The position numbers and the translations under genes were made by a program. Shown here piece by piece: positions 41,533 to 49,384 of a stretch of 64,000 nucleotides of DNA (the first letter of the stretch is position 1; each line of letters begins with the position of its first letter). The DNA lies in assembly GCF_017315725.1 (NCBI RefSeq), contig NZ_JAFLRG010000001.1:3224001-3288000 (forward strand), written 5' to 3'. The stretch comes from Trinickia acidisoli. Its GTDB lineage: Bacteria > Pseudomonadota > Gammaproteobacteria > Burkholderiales > Burkholderiaceae. The notes under the pieces are model-generated. The model was not told the DNA's origin. It saw only the letters and a program-made list of their open reading frames with translations, and did no database searches.

Positions 41533-42807
41533 ATGAGCATGATCGAACTCGATCCTCCCGGCTTTCAACCGCCTCGTTCCGTCGCGGACGATGCGGGCAG
41601 CCGCCGCACCGTCGCCTATGGCGGCTACACCGTGTTCAGTGTGTTTCAGCCGGTGTTCTCGGTCTCGCATCGCCGCGCGATCGGTTACCACGCCTCGTTG
41701 CGCGCGCATGAAGAGCAAGGGCGTCAGGTGCCTTCGCGCGATGTTTTTGCGCAAGCCGCGCGGCGCGGCGATCTGCTCGAGCTCGGGCGGCTTGCCGAAT
41801 CGCTCCATCTCGGCAACTTCAGCGCGATCGACGGTCACGACGAATGGCTCTTTCTGAGCTTGCATCCGGCTGCGCTGATGGACACGAGCTACGGCGACGC
41901 CTTGCTCGCGAACCTCAAGACGCTGGGCCTGTCGCCGCAGCGCGTCGTGCTCGAAGTGCCCGAGCAAGCCGGCGGCGAGACGGGCCGCTTCGCCGAAATC
42001 GTCGACGGCCTGCGCAAATCGGGGTTTCTGATCGCGCTCGGCGGCTTCGGTGCGAAGCATTCGAACATCGATCGCGTCTGGCACTTGCATCCGGACATCG
42101 TCTCGCTCGATCGCGGCATCCTCGCGCAAGCGAGTGAGCACTCGCACTTCGAACGCGTCCTACCGGGGCTCGTCTCGCTGCTGCACGAATCGGGGCAGCT
42201 CGTGCTGATGGGTGGACTCGCGACCGAGCGCGACGCTTTGATCGCGCTCGAGTGCAACGTCGACTTCGTGCAAGGCAGCTATTTCGCCGGGCCGAGCGCC
42301 GAGCCGGCGGAGCCGCAGGCGGCGGCGGGACTCATCGATGCTTTGTCGGCGGCCTTGCGCAAGCGCATCGCAGCGCGCGAGCGCGTTCAGGCTCAACGCC
42401 TCGCGCCGTACGTGAAGTCGCTCGATGAGGCGTGCTCGCGTTTCGTCGCGGGCACGCCGGTCGAGACGGCATGCGACGCGTTGCTCGCGCTGCCCGATAC
42501 GGCGCGCTGCTTCGTGCTCGACGCGCAGGGACGGCAGATCGGCGACAACGTCGTGCCGAGCGGGCGCGTCTCGCGGCGCGCGAAACGCTTTCGGCCGCTG
42601 CTGCATTCGGAAGGCGCGAACTGGGCCCATCGTCCTTACTTCATCGAGGCTGTTCGCGCTCCGGGGCCCGTGCACGTCACCGCGCCGTATCTCTCGCTCA
42701 ACGAAGCGCACTTGTGCGTGACGGCATCGATTGCCGCGCAAACGGTGCATGGGCTGCAGGTGCTTTGCGTCGATATCGATTGGGAAGCTGCGTCGCATCG
42801 ACGATGA
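41533..42807 (+). CDS. Degenerate EAL-domain protein
   Basis: This 424-residue protein has an EAL-like fold (about 30-255) in which the catalytic signatures are lost. The EAL motif is replaced by HAS (YHASLR, 52-57), the DDFG motif by GGFG (GGFGAKHS, 170-177) and the EGVE motif by GGLA (227-230). Phosphodiesterase activity on c-di-GMP is therefore unlikely; binding or a protein-interaction role is possible. The C-terminal half (about 290-420, CFVLDAQGRQIGDNVV, RPYFIEAV) resembles a small-molecule sensor domain of the kind found in other EAL-domain proteins. No transmembrane segment was seen. It is a single gene preceded by CTGTACAGT repeats. Confidence 0.85.
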   Translation: MSMIELDPPGFQPPRSVADDAGSRRTVAYGGYTVFSVFQPVFSVSHRRAIGYHASLRAHEEQGRQVPSRDVFAQAARRGDLLELGRLAESLHLGNFSAIDGHDEWLFLSLHPAALMDTSYGDALLANLKTLGLSPQRVVLEVPEQAGGETGRFAEIVDGLRKSGFLIALGGFGAKHSNIDRVWHLHPDIVSLDRGILAQASEHSHFERVLPGLVSLLHESGQLVLMGGLATERDALIALECNVDFVQGSYFAGPSAEPAEPQAAAGLIDALSAALRKRIAARERVQAQRLAPYVKSLDEACSRFVAGTPVETACDALLALPDTARCFVLDAQGRQIGDNVVPSGRVSRRAKRFRPLLHSEGANWAHRPYFIEAVRAPGPVHVTAPYLSLNEAHLCVTASIAAQTVHGLQVLCVDIDWEAASHRR

Positions 42808-42998
42808 GGGGATTGGCGGGAAGCGGTGATGCGCAGGCGCAATGCGTCGAAGGCTTGAAGAAAAACTGCATCGCGCGGTGTCGCGGTTCGCGCCAGGAAG
42901 AATTCGACAAAAAGGAACGGCCGAATCAGATCGTCAGGCGGCAGACGTTCGTCGACGAGACGAAGGAAGATAAGAATCCGAGGGGAAGACGTCGGCGC

Positions 42999-43976
42999 TC
43001 AGGCTGTGCAGGCGCTTGCCGTCGACTGGGGCTTGGCGATCCGTGCCAGCAATCGCGCAATCGCACGCGATCCAAAGCGGCAGTTGAGCTCGTCCACCTC
43101 GGCGCCGCCCGTCGCGAATTCGATGTGGCCGATACGGCCGCCCGCGCATGTCCGCGTCGGGACGAAGCGTAGGATCCCCACGATTTCACAGTCACGTGCG
43201 AGCGCAAGCGCTGCCCCCCAATCGGGCGGCAGCGCGTAAGCATCGAGCGCGGCGCCCTCGGCGAACGCCGAAGCATCATCAACGAGCGGCGCAGCAACAC
43301 GCAGAGGCCCGCCGACGACACTCACCGCGGCGGCAACGGCCATCTCCCCATCGGCAAACAACTGCATCGCGCCCGCGGCATCCGCGCCGTGAAGCGTTTT
43401 GCGCAAGTGCTCGACGCTGCCCGCGCGAGACGCTTCGGCCGCGGCGACGTCGCGGCGCTTTGCATTTGCCCCGCTTTCTTGCCCGCTGACCAAACGCTGC
43501 CGCGCGCGATGCGCGAGTTGCCGGCAATGCGCCGGCGTCTTGCCCACGACTTCGGCAATCTGCGCATAGTCGAAATCGAACGCCTCGTGCAATACGAATG
43601 CCGCGCGCTCGTCGGGCGACAGGCGATCGAACAGCATCTCCACGGCCTCCGACACCGACGATGCACGCAGCACCTCGTCCTCCGCCGACGGGGCGAATTC
43701 GTCGAGCCACGGCTGAATCAAGCATTCGCTAGCCCGCGCCGCCTGTTCGGATTGCAGGCGCCGAATCCGATCGATTGCGAGCCGCGTCGTGACCGTCGTC
43801 AGCCATGCGAGCGGCGTATTGAATTCACTTTCGGCCGCGGCATGCCACTTCAGCCACGCGTCTTGGACGACGTCCTCGGCTTCGGCCCGGCTGCCGAGCA
43901 TGCGATAGGCGATCGACGTGAGCCGCGCGCGAGCGGCCTCGAAACCCGATGTTTTGTCTTTTTCTTCTTGCGTCAT
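42999..43976 (-). CDS. ECF sigma factor, ECF41 family
   Basis: This 325-residue sigma factor has region 2 (RLTSIAYRMLGSRAEAEDVVQ), region 4 (SPDERAAFVLHEAFDFDYAQIAEVVGKT) and a C-terminal SnoaL-like extension of about 130 residues that replaces an anti-sigma factor in ECF41 proteins. The linker has QPWLDEF where the family has a PWLPEP-type motif. The usual DGGGK motif in the extension is not seen; the matching place reads FADGEMAVAAAVSVVGG. The ATG at 43976 lies about 47 nt downstream of a CGTCACA-N16-CGTC element that matches the ECF41 promoter type, so it probably activates its own gene. Confidence 0.9.
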   Translation of the reverse strand: MTQEEKDKTSGFEAARARLTSIAYRMLGSRAEAEDVVQDAWLKWHAAAESEFNTPLAWLTTVTTRLAIDRIRRLQSEQAARASECLIQPWLDEFAPSAEDEVLRASSVSEAVEMLFDRLSPDERAAFVLHEAFDFDYAQIAEVVGKTPAHCRQLAHRARQRLVSGQESGANAKRRDVAAAEASRAGSVEHLRKTLHGADAAGAMQLFADGEMAVAAAVSVVGGPLRVAAPLVDDASAFAEGAALDAYALPPDWGAALALARDCEIVGILRFVPTRTCAGGRIGHIEFATGGAEVDELNCRFGSRAIARLLARIAKPQSTASACTA

Positions 43977-44029
43977 TGAATTGGCTCCCAAAGTCGAGCT
44001 TGCGGCGCGCCTCGCGCCTCCATCATATT

Positions 44030-44056
44030 GACGTTCGAGCACTGACCGATGTGACG
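44030..44056 (-). promoter_or_regulatory. ECF41-type promoter of the sigma gene
   Basis: Read leftward, CGTCACA (44050-44056), a 16-nt spacer and CGTC (44030-44033) match the ECF41 consensus TGTCACA-N16-CGTC (from memory) with one mismatch. It lies about 54 bp upstream of the sigma factor ATG. Confidence 0.75.
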
Positions 44057-44111
44057 CGCACCCCGAAAGTTTTCGTCTGCACATGGGGGCACGGTTATAT
44101 CGCCGTCGCGA

Positions 44112-44138
44112 CGTCACATCTTCACCAACCCGCGCGTC
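44112..44138 (+). promoter_or_regulatory. ECF41-type promoter of the extra clpP
   Basis: CGTCACA (44112-44118), a 16-nt spacer and CGTC (44135-44138) are identical in both boxes and spacing to the element in front of the sigma gene, in the opposite orientation. It lies 72 bp upstream of the clpP ATG at 44211. Confidence 0.75.
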
Positions 44139-44210
44139 ATGAAAGCAGGGACCGCTTGCGAGGAGTATGCTCGATCGGCGGTCATCGTCGATCTCCATGC
44201 GAGGAGCGTC

Positions 44211-44846
44211 ATGCCTTCTTACCCTTACAGCCAGCTCGTACCGACCGTCATCGAACAATCGGGCCGGGGCGAGCGCGCCTACGATATTTATTCCCGCTTG
44301 CTGCGCGAACGAATCGTATTTCTCGTAGGCCCCGTCACCGACGAAACGGCGAGCCTCATCGTCGCGCAAATGCTGTTTCTCGAATCCGAGAACCCCGACA
44401 AGGATATTTTCTTTTACATCAACTCGCCGGGCGGCTCAGTGTATGACGGCCTCGCGATCTACGACACGATGCAGTTCGTCAAACCGCAAGTCTCGACCCT
44501 CTGCACCGGATTCGCGGCAAGCATGGGGGCGTTCTTGCTCGCTGCCGGCGCAAAAGGAAAACGCTTTGCGCTGCCGAACGCGCGCATCATGATCCACCAG
44601 CCGTCGGGTGGCAATCAAGGTACGGCAGCCGACATCGAAATTCAAGCCAAAGAAGTGCTGTTCCTGCGCGAACGGCTCAATCAAGTGTTCGCCGAGCGGA
44701 CGGGCCAACCGGTCGAGCAAATCGCCAAAGATACCGATCGCGACAATTTCATGTCGGCGGCGGCGGCGAAAGAATACGGGCTCATCGACGACGTGTTGAC
44801 CGATCGTGTTGCGCTGGCCGATGTTGCACGGCGCACGACGCTTTGA
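44211..44846 (+). CDS. clpP: Additional ClpP peptidase
   Basis: ClpP is the serine peptidase barrel of ClpAP/ClpXP. This 211-residue protein retains the triad S104 (GFAASMGAF), H129 (MIHQPSGG) and D178 (DTDRDNF). The N-terminal [22 protein letters not shown] is also canonical. I place the start at 44211 (GAGGAG upstream) rather than 44139, which would lie at or before the predicted transcription start. Neither clpX nor tig is adjacent, so this is not the main tig-clpP-clpX locus but a separate paralogue. It is divergent from the ECF41 sigma gene, with matching promoters. Confidence 0.92.
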   Translation: MPSYPYSQLVPTVIEQSGRGERAYDIYSRLLRERIVFLVGPVTDETASLIVAQMLFLESENPDKDIFFYINSPGGSVYDGLAIYDTMQFVKPQVSTLCTGFAASMGAFLLAAGAKGKRFALPNARIMIHQPSGGNQGTAADIEIQAKEVLFLRERLNQVFAERTGQPVEQIAKDTDRDNFMSAAAAKEYGLIDDVLTDRVALADVARRTTL

Positions 44847-44897
44847 TCGGTCTGGCCGCACCGACGCGTCGCGCCGGATGCTAGCCCGATAGGACGG

Positions 44898-45713
44898 CTA
44901 CATTCTCGGGCGCGACGGCGAGGCTGGCGCCAGCGCTGGCGCCGCATTTGCGCTTTGCTGCTGAGCCTGGGCGAGAACCACCGCCGGAGTCGCGGCCGTA
45001 TTCGCGGTGTTGAAAACCGATGTGGGAGACGTCGCGATTTGATAGATCGCCAGGTTGTAGGCTTTCATGCGCGTGTCGTCGGCTTTCGCGTGACGCCGTC
45101 CAAATGTCGAGTCGTCGATGAACGCCTGGATGTCGTCGACGGTTGGCGCTGTTTTGATCTGAAGCTTGCCGCCAGCTAAGCTCACTTGCTCGCCGCACAA
45201 ATAGGCAAGCATCGAATTGGCCGGTGGATTCTTGTCGTTCATGCCCGAGAGGCGGAGTTGATTCATGTAGTCCACCAGCGAAAGCTGAAGATTCGGATCG
45301 TTTAGGACGGCGTCCGCGGCGACGGGATTCCTGGCCTTTACGTAGTCGATCAGTGAATCGAGCTTCTGAACGTAGCCGCGAATTTGAGCGTCCGTAAAGT
45401 CCTGCAATGCGCTCTCGTGGCTCTTCAACTTGTCGTTGTAACCTTGGAGCACCGACGCAGGAATGCTCCCTTGCTTCGACAGCAATTTGATCTCGTCATC
45501 CTTGAATCCAATGCTCGCCAGAAACGTACGAGCTGCAGAATTATTCCCGACGTCAAACTGCAGGACGCCGAACGAATACGTGCTCTTGTCTAAGGTCGCA
45601 TCTGAAAAGCTTGTCGTCTTTTCGACATTCGCTGCGATTTCCGTATAAAAGAACATCGTACGGATGCCCGAGACGAGAACCGCTTCATATTTTGAACCGA
45701 AATTGGACGGCAT
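44898..45713 (-). CDS. Hypothetical protein, possibly lysozyme-fold glycan hydrolase
   Basis: I do not recognise this 271-residue protein with certainty. The N-terminal part contains a Glu (E25 in YTEIAANVEK) followed by STYSFGVLQFDVGNN (44-58), an SFGxxQxD pattern reminiscent of lysozyme- or chitosanase-fold enzymes. The middle is helical and charged; the C-terminus (about 235-271) is a disordered Ala/Gln/Pro-rich tail. There is no signal peptide or membrane segment. Base composition is clearly lower in GC than the neighbours, suggesting acquisition. It lies 110 bp downstream of, and on the same strand as, an exported protein gene that might be its partner. Confidence 0.7.
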   Translation of the reverse strand: MPSNFGSKYEAVLVSGIRTMFFYTEIAANVEKTTSFSDATLDKSTYSFGVLQFDVGNNSAARTFLASIGFKDDEIKLLSKQGSIPASVLQGYNDKLKSHESALQDFTDAQIRGYVQKLDSLIDYVKARNPVAADAVLNDPNLQLSLVDYMNQLRLSGMNDKNPPANSMLAYLCGEQVSLAGGKLQIKTAPTVDDIQAFIDDSTFGRRHAKADDTRMKAYNLAIYQIATSPTSVFNTANTAATPAVVLAQAQQQSANAAPALAPASPSRPRM

Positions 45714-45823
45714 GTTGTTTTTTGCTTCAAAAATGCGATAAGCGCGCCTATGGATGTTCCCTTCGTCAATAGGCTCGTCTAGATCTTTATCGCCCTGTCA
45801 CCCCGAGGCGAGGCCGGCAATCG

Positions 45824-46348
45824 TCATTGCGCTCCCGGTTGCTCGCTGCAATGCATCGGCTCATACCGCGGCTTACCTCCGGCACGCGACAGTACCGCCT
45901 TGTCGGGAAACCAGTCCTCGCCTTTCAATCCTTTGGTCTTCGTCCACACGAGCGTATCGCCAACGCGTTTGAGCGTCGCCTCGCCAAAGTCATTTTCGTC
46001 ATCGGATAGCGAGCTCTTGAAACGGACCTTCGCCACACCACCCTTGACGATGCCGTTAATCGATGCCCCAGCGTCCCATTCATCGATGCGCTTCGTCAAG
46101 TTTCCCGTGGCCACGTGCGAGCCGCAGATACGATCCCCTTCCTGCGTCAGGTTGTCGAGTTCGAACGAGTCAGCCGTACCATCCTTCTTGCAAAGCTTCA
46201 CGTCGTCGGGGGTCATATGGTAGTCGTTGCACGAATATTGATGTACCCAATTGCCGTCGAACGGGTGGCCCGCACCGGCGGCAAAACTCGGCTGCATGGC
46301 TGTCATGAACAACCCGCTTACGAGCGCGAGAACGACACGCTTTTGCAT
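45824..46348 (-). CDS. Exported hypothetical protein, possible partner of the 44898 gene
   Basis: This 174-residue protein has a signal peptide (MQKRVVLALVSGLFMTAMQ, cleavage near SFAA). The mature part is small and looks all-beta, with four cysteines (in QYSCNDY, KLCKKD, RICGSH and MHCSEQ) likely paired in the periplasm. No family is recognised. The ATG at 46348 has GGAGG about 9 nt upstream; the longer frame to 46444 runs through a palindromic promoter region. GC is lower than in surrounding genes. It is upstream of the putative lysozyme-fold gene on the same strand, an order expected for an immunity-effector or inhibitor-enzyme pair, though this is unproven. Confidence 0.78.
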   Translation of the reverse strand: MQKRVVLALVSGLFMTAMQPSFAAGAGHPFDGNWVHQYSCNDYHMTPDDVKLCKKDGTADSFELDNLTQEGDRICGSHVATGNLTKRIDEWDAGASINGIVKGGVAKVRFKSSLSDDENDFGEATLKRVGDTLVWTKTKGLKGEDWFPDKAVLSRAGGKPRYEPMHCSEQPGAQ

Positions 46349-46424
46349 ATGGAAAGCCTCCGTCGACTGAAATGTTAGCGAATGGAGCGACCGGAATTGC
46401 CCTGACCAGGTTGATTTCCAATAA

Positions 46425-46449
46425 GAAATTTGACTGCCAGTCAAATTTC
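46425..46449. promoter_or_regulatory. 25-nt palindrome upstream of the exported hypothetical gene
   Basis: GAAATTTGACTG (46425-46436) and CAGTCAAATTTC (46438-46449) are perfect 12-nt arms around a single C. The TTGACT inside the arms can serve as a -35 box in both directions. It lies 77 bp upstream of the ATG at 46348, consistent with an operator. Confidence 0.5.
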
Positions 46450-46652
46450 AATCAACCGAATCCGCAATTCTTCGCAATCCGATTGGCGGCTCAATATACG
46501 CACCCGAAAAATCCTGTCAAGCGCTCGACGATAAGCCGTTGCAACTCGTCAGCTCCGTCATTGAAGCGTCAAAAATATGAAAGCTAGCGCGGACTAGCCG
46601 TGCACGATAAGCTGCGCGCCCGTCCGGGAGCATTCACTCGTCACTCAGCCCC

Positions 46653-46684
46653 AAAAAAACAAACCCTCGCACGTGGCGAGGGTT
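46653..46684 (-). terminator. Rho-independent terminator of sodB
   Basis: AACCCTCGC (46662-46670) and GCGAGGGTT (46676-46684) form a 9-bp stem with a 5-nt loop. Read leftward it is followed by a T7 run (complement of 46653-46659). It lies 53 bp past the sodB stop. Confidence 0.9.
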
Positions 46685-46736
46685 CGTCTACGACCCGAGC
46701 CCTCCGTTCGAGGGCCCTTATTCATGCAACAGGACC

Positions 46737-47315
46737 TTATGCGAAGTTCTTCGCAGCAAAGTCCCAGTTGACGAGGCTCCAATACGCTTCGACGAACTTC
46801 GGACGCGCATTACGGTAGTCGATGTAGTAAGCGTGTTCCCACACGTCGATCGTCAACAGCGCCTTGGCATCCGTCGTCAGCGGCGTGGCGGCATTGCTCG
46901 TCGAAACGATGTCGAGCGAGCCGTCGGCCTTCTTCACGAGCCATGTCCAGCCCGAACCGAAGTTGCCCACGGCTGCTTTCGAGAACGCTTCCTTGAACGC
47001 GTCGAACGAGCCCCACTTGGCGCTGATCGCGTCGCCCAGCGCACCGCTCGGCGCGCCGCCGCCTTGCGGCTTCAGGCTGTTCCAGAAGAACGTGTGATTC
47101 CAGATTTGCGCCGAGTTGTTGAAGACGCCGCCCGACGATTTCTTGACGATCTCTTCGAGTTGCAGGTTCTCGAACTCGGTACCCTTGATCAGGTTGTTCA
47201 AGTTCGTGACGTAGGCTTGATGGTGCTTGCCATAGTGAAATTCAAGCGTTTCCTCCGACATATGCGGGGCGAGCGCGTTCTTCGCGTACGGCAGCGGCGG
47301 GAGCGTATGTTCCAT
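46737..47315 (-). CDS. sodB: Superoxide dismutase (Fe type)
   Basis: SodB dismutes superoxide to O2 and H2O2 in the cytoplasm. The protein is 192 residues. Metal ligands are H27, H74, D157 and H161 (DVWEHAYY). The second-sphere Gln in [13 protein letters not shown] (Q70) and GGGAPSGAL are typical of Fe-SODs. No signal peptide is present. It is a single gene with a strong terminator. Confidence 0.97.
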   Translation of the reverse strand: MEHTLPPLPYAKNALAPHMSEETLEFHYGKHHQAYVTNLNNLIKGTEFENLQLEEIVKKSSGGVFNNSAQIWNHTFFWNSLKPQGGGAPSGALGDAISAKWGSFDAFKEAFSKAAVGNFGSGWTWLVKKADGSLDIVSTSNAATPLTTDAKALLTIDVWEHAYYIDYRNARPKFVEAYWSLVNWDFAAKNFA

Positions 47316-47575
47316 GGTGCTGATCCTTCTGTGTTATGGGGAAGTAGGCGGCTAACGCGGTAGAGCAATGGATTGTAGGCGACTTGGAATAACCCCGCAA
47401 ACCGATGGCCTTTATGCGCAGCATTGACGCCACGCGCCGCAATCGGCGTAAAAAATGCTCTCGCAACGCGCATTTCGTCGCACCGATCGCGGGTTATCGA
47501 CCGATGACGGGCTATCGACGCCCAGCATTGCACGGGCCCGGCGACGATGCCCGGCATCGCATCGGTCGATGTCGG

Positions 47576-48979
47576 TCAGAAGCCGTCGGCGAGCCTCGGT
47601 TGTACGTCTTTGAGCGTGACGTCGACGGAGCCTTCGGCGACGTGCACGGTGAGCAGCCGATCGCGTTTGAGCGCGGTGGGAGAGCGCACGGCGCGCCCTG
47701 TCTGCGCGTCGATAAGCGCAGCGTAGCCGCGCTCGAGCGTGCGCCGCGGGCTCAGCACCTCGAGCCGGGCCGCGAGTGCCGCCACACGCGACGCGCGACG
47801 CTCGCGCTGGCGGTCGAAGCCGGCATCGAGCCGTTGCGCGAGCGTGGCCACCGCCGCGCGCGGCGCAGCGAGATCGGGGCGCCAGCGCCGCCATGAAAGC
47901 CGCACGATCGCAAAGCGCGCCTGCGCGTCGCGCACGGGCCGCCCACCCGCGGAAGCAAGGCGCGCCTGTAGTTGTTGCAGATGCGCGCGTTGCCGGCGCA
48001 AGCGCTCAGCCGGGCTCACGAGTCGACGCGCGAGCCAATCGAGTTGCTGCGCACGCCGCTCCATGAGCCGCCCGAAGCCGCGCGCGAGTGCGGCGGTGCG
48101 GTGATCGAGCTCGCGCAACAGCATCGTGCGTTGCGGACTCACGATCTCGGCGGCGCCGGTGGGGGTCGGCGCGCGCACGTCGGCCGCGAAATCGGCGATC
48201 GTGACGTCGGTCTCATGCCCGACCCCGCTCACGATCGGCAGCGCACTCGCGGCAATCGCACGCGCGAGCCCTTCTTCGTTGAACGACCAAAGATCTTCGA
48301 TCGAACCGCCGCCACGACAAACGATCAGCACGTCGACCTCGCGGCGCGCGTTCGCCGTCTCGACCATCGCGGCGAGCTTCTCGCTCGCACCCGCGCCTTG
48401 CACGGGCGCCGGATAGACGATGACGGGAATATGCGGCGCACGGCGTGCGAGCGTCGTCAGTACGTCACGCAGTGCCGCGGCCTGCAGTGACGTCACGATG
48501 CCGATCGCTCGCGGATGCGCCGGCAGCGGCCGCTTGCGCTCCGGCTCGAACAGCCCCTGCGCCTCGAGCTGCGCCTTGAGCCTCAAGAATGCCTCGTAGA
48601 GCCGGCCCGTCCCGGTCCGCCGCACGGCCTCGACATTCAATTGCAACTCGCCGCGCGGCTCGTACATCGTGACGAGCGCGCGCACTTCGATCTTGTCGCC
48701 TTCGCGCGGCAAGAACTCTGCGTACTGGGCGCGGCCGCGAAACATCACGCAACGCATCTGCGCTTGCGCATCCTTGATCGAAAAGTACCAGTGGCCGCTC
48801 GCCGCCCGCGTGAAGTTCGATACCTCGCCCGCCACCCAAACGAGCGGAAACGAGCGCTCGAGCATCGTGCCGATCGCACGATTGAGTACCGAGACGGGCA
48901 CGGCCACGTCGGTCTCGAACGAGCTGGCGGGCAGCGGCGAGTTCGAGCCGCCGGGGGGAAAGGGAGAGCGAGATGGCAT
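47576..48979 (-). CDS. xseA: Exodeoxyribonuclease VII large subunit
   Basis: XseA is the catalytic large subunit of ExoVII, which degrades single-stranded DNA and processes repair intermediates together with several XseB subunits. The 467-residue protein has an N-terminal OB fold ([28 protein letters not shown]), then [32 protein letters not shown] and [18 protein letters not shown] long coiled-coil-like Arg-rich segment and a C-terminal beta domain follow. The ATG at 48979 is the likely start; the longer open frame runs through intergenic sequence. xseB is not adjacent. sodB lies downstream on the same strand 260 bp away, as in several Burkholderia genomes. Confidence 0.96.
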   Translation of the reverse strand: MPSRSPFPPGGSNSPLPASSFETDVAVPVSVLNRAIGTMLERSFPLVWVAGEVSNFTRAASGHWYFSIKDAQAQMRCVMFRGRAQYAEFLPREGDKIEVRALVTMYEPRGELQLNVEAVRRTGTGRLYEAFLRLKAQLEAQGLFEPERKRPLPAHPRAIGIVTSLQAAALRDVLTTLARRAPHIPVIVYPAPVQGAGASEKLAAMVETANARREVDVLIVCRGGGSIEDLWSFNEEGLARAIAASALPIVSGVGHETDVTIADFAADVRAPTPTGAAEIVSPQRTMLLRELDHRTAALARGFGRLMERRAQQLDWLARRLVSPAERLRRQRAHLQQLQARLASAGGRPVRDAQARFAIVRLSWRRWRPDLAAPRAAVATLAQRLDAGFDRQRERRASRVAALAARLEVLSPRRTLERGYAALIDAQTGRAVRSPTALKRDRLLTVHVAEGSVDVTLKDVQPRLADGF

Positions 48980-48987
48980 GCGGAACC

Positions 48988-49068
48988 TTATTTTTGGCCG
49001 CTCAGACGATAGACCGCCGCGCGGCCCACGTCCAGTGCGCGCACCATTTCGTGCAAGGTTTCCCACAT
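48988..49068 (-). pseudogene. Possible resolvase C-terminal remnant
   Basis: A 26-codon reading frame (start 49068, stop at 48988) has the pattern [18 protein letters not shown], like the C-terminal helix-turn-helix of serine resolvases/invertases or other HTH proteins, where a -LGVGRATVYR- motif is followed by a stop. An in-frame TGA lies just upstream, so the rest is lost. It may be a decayed fragment. With so few residues, chance resemblance is possible. Confidence 0.3.
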
Positions 49069-49244
49069 AGCGAGGCGTCATGCCCGATGGCGTTAGATAC
49101 TGGGGAGAACCGCTGGAAAGCGCGAAGAAGCATCCTAAGTAGCTGATTTTCAATCAATATTTCTCAACATAACATTGGACGCGACCGATGGGACGCTTGA
49201 TTTATCGGCCTTCCGGCTCGCGTTGACGGAAGTTCTTCACAGAG

Positions 49245-49253
49245 TTATCCACA
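49245..49253 (+). promoter_or_regulatory. Single perfect DnaA-box sequence
   Basis: TTATCCACA matches the strong E. coli DnaA box. It is isolated, with no other boxes and no dnaA or gyrB nearby, so it is not an origin; it could titrate DnaA or be chance. Confidence 0.35.
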
Positions 49254-49384
49254 GGCGCGTCACGAGGGTGCGGCATCCGTCAGCATGGGCGTCCGAGCCG
49301 CCGGCCGCTTGCCGCTCTGTTGCAGGGCACGCTACAGTGTCGGGCTCATCCTCCGATCTTTCGATAACCCGACGACCTCGCACT

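Larger units (their letters stand above)
46349..46736. other. AT-rich intergenic region upstream of the exported hypothetical protein
   Basis: This 388-bp stretch has markedly lower GC than the window average. It contains the 25-nt palindrome at 46425-46449 and the sodB terminator at 46653-46684. No gene is supported. Confidence 0.6.
48980..49384. other. Intergenic region between divergent xseA and lpxK
   Basis: This 405-bp stretch carries a short recombinase-like remnant (48988-49068) and one perfect DnaA-box sequence (49245-49253). No intact gene is supported. It must contain the promoters of both flanking genes, but no clear boxes stood out. Confidence 0.5.

Noticed and set aside
44139..44846. 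Earlier ATG (44139) as start of the extra clpP
   Set aside because: It directly follows the CGTC box of the predicted promoter and so would lie at or before the transcription start. The ATG at 44211 has GAGGAG and gives the usual ClpP N-terminus.
49245..49253. Replication origin
   Set aside because: Only one DnaA box, no AT-rich unwinding region, and no dnaA, parAB or gidA genes nearby.
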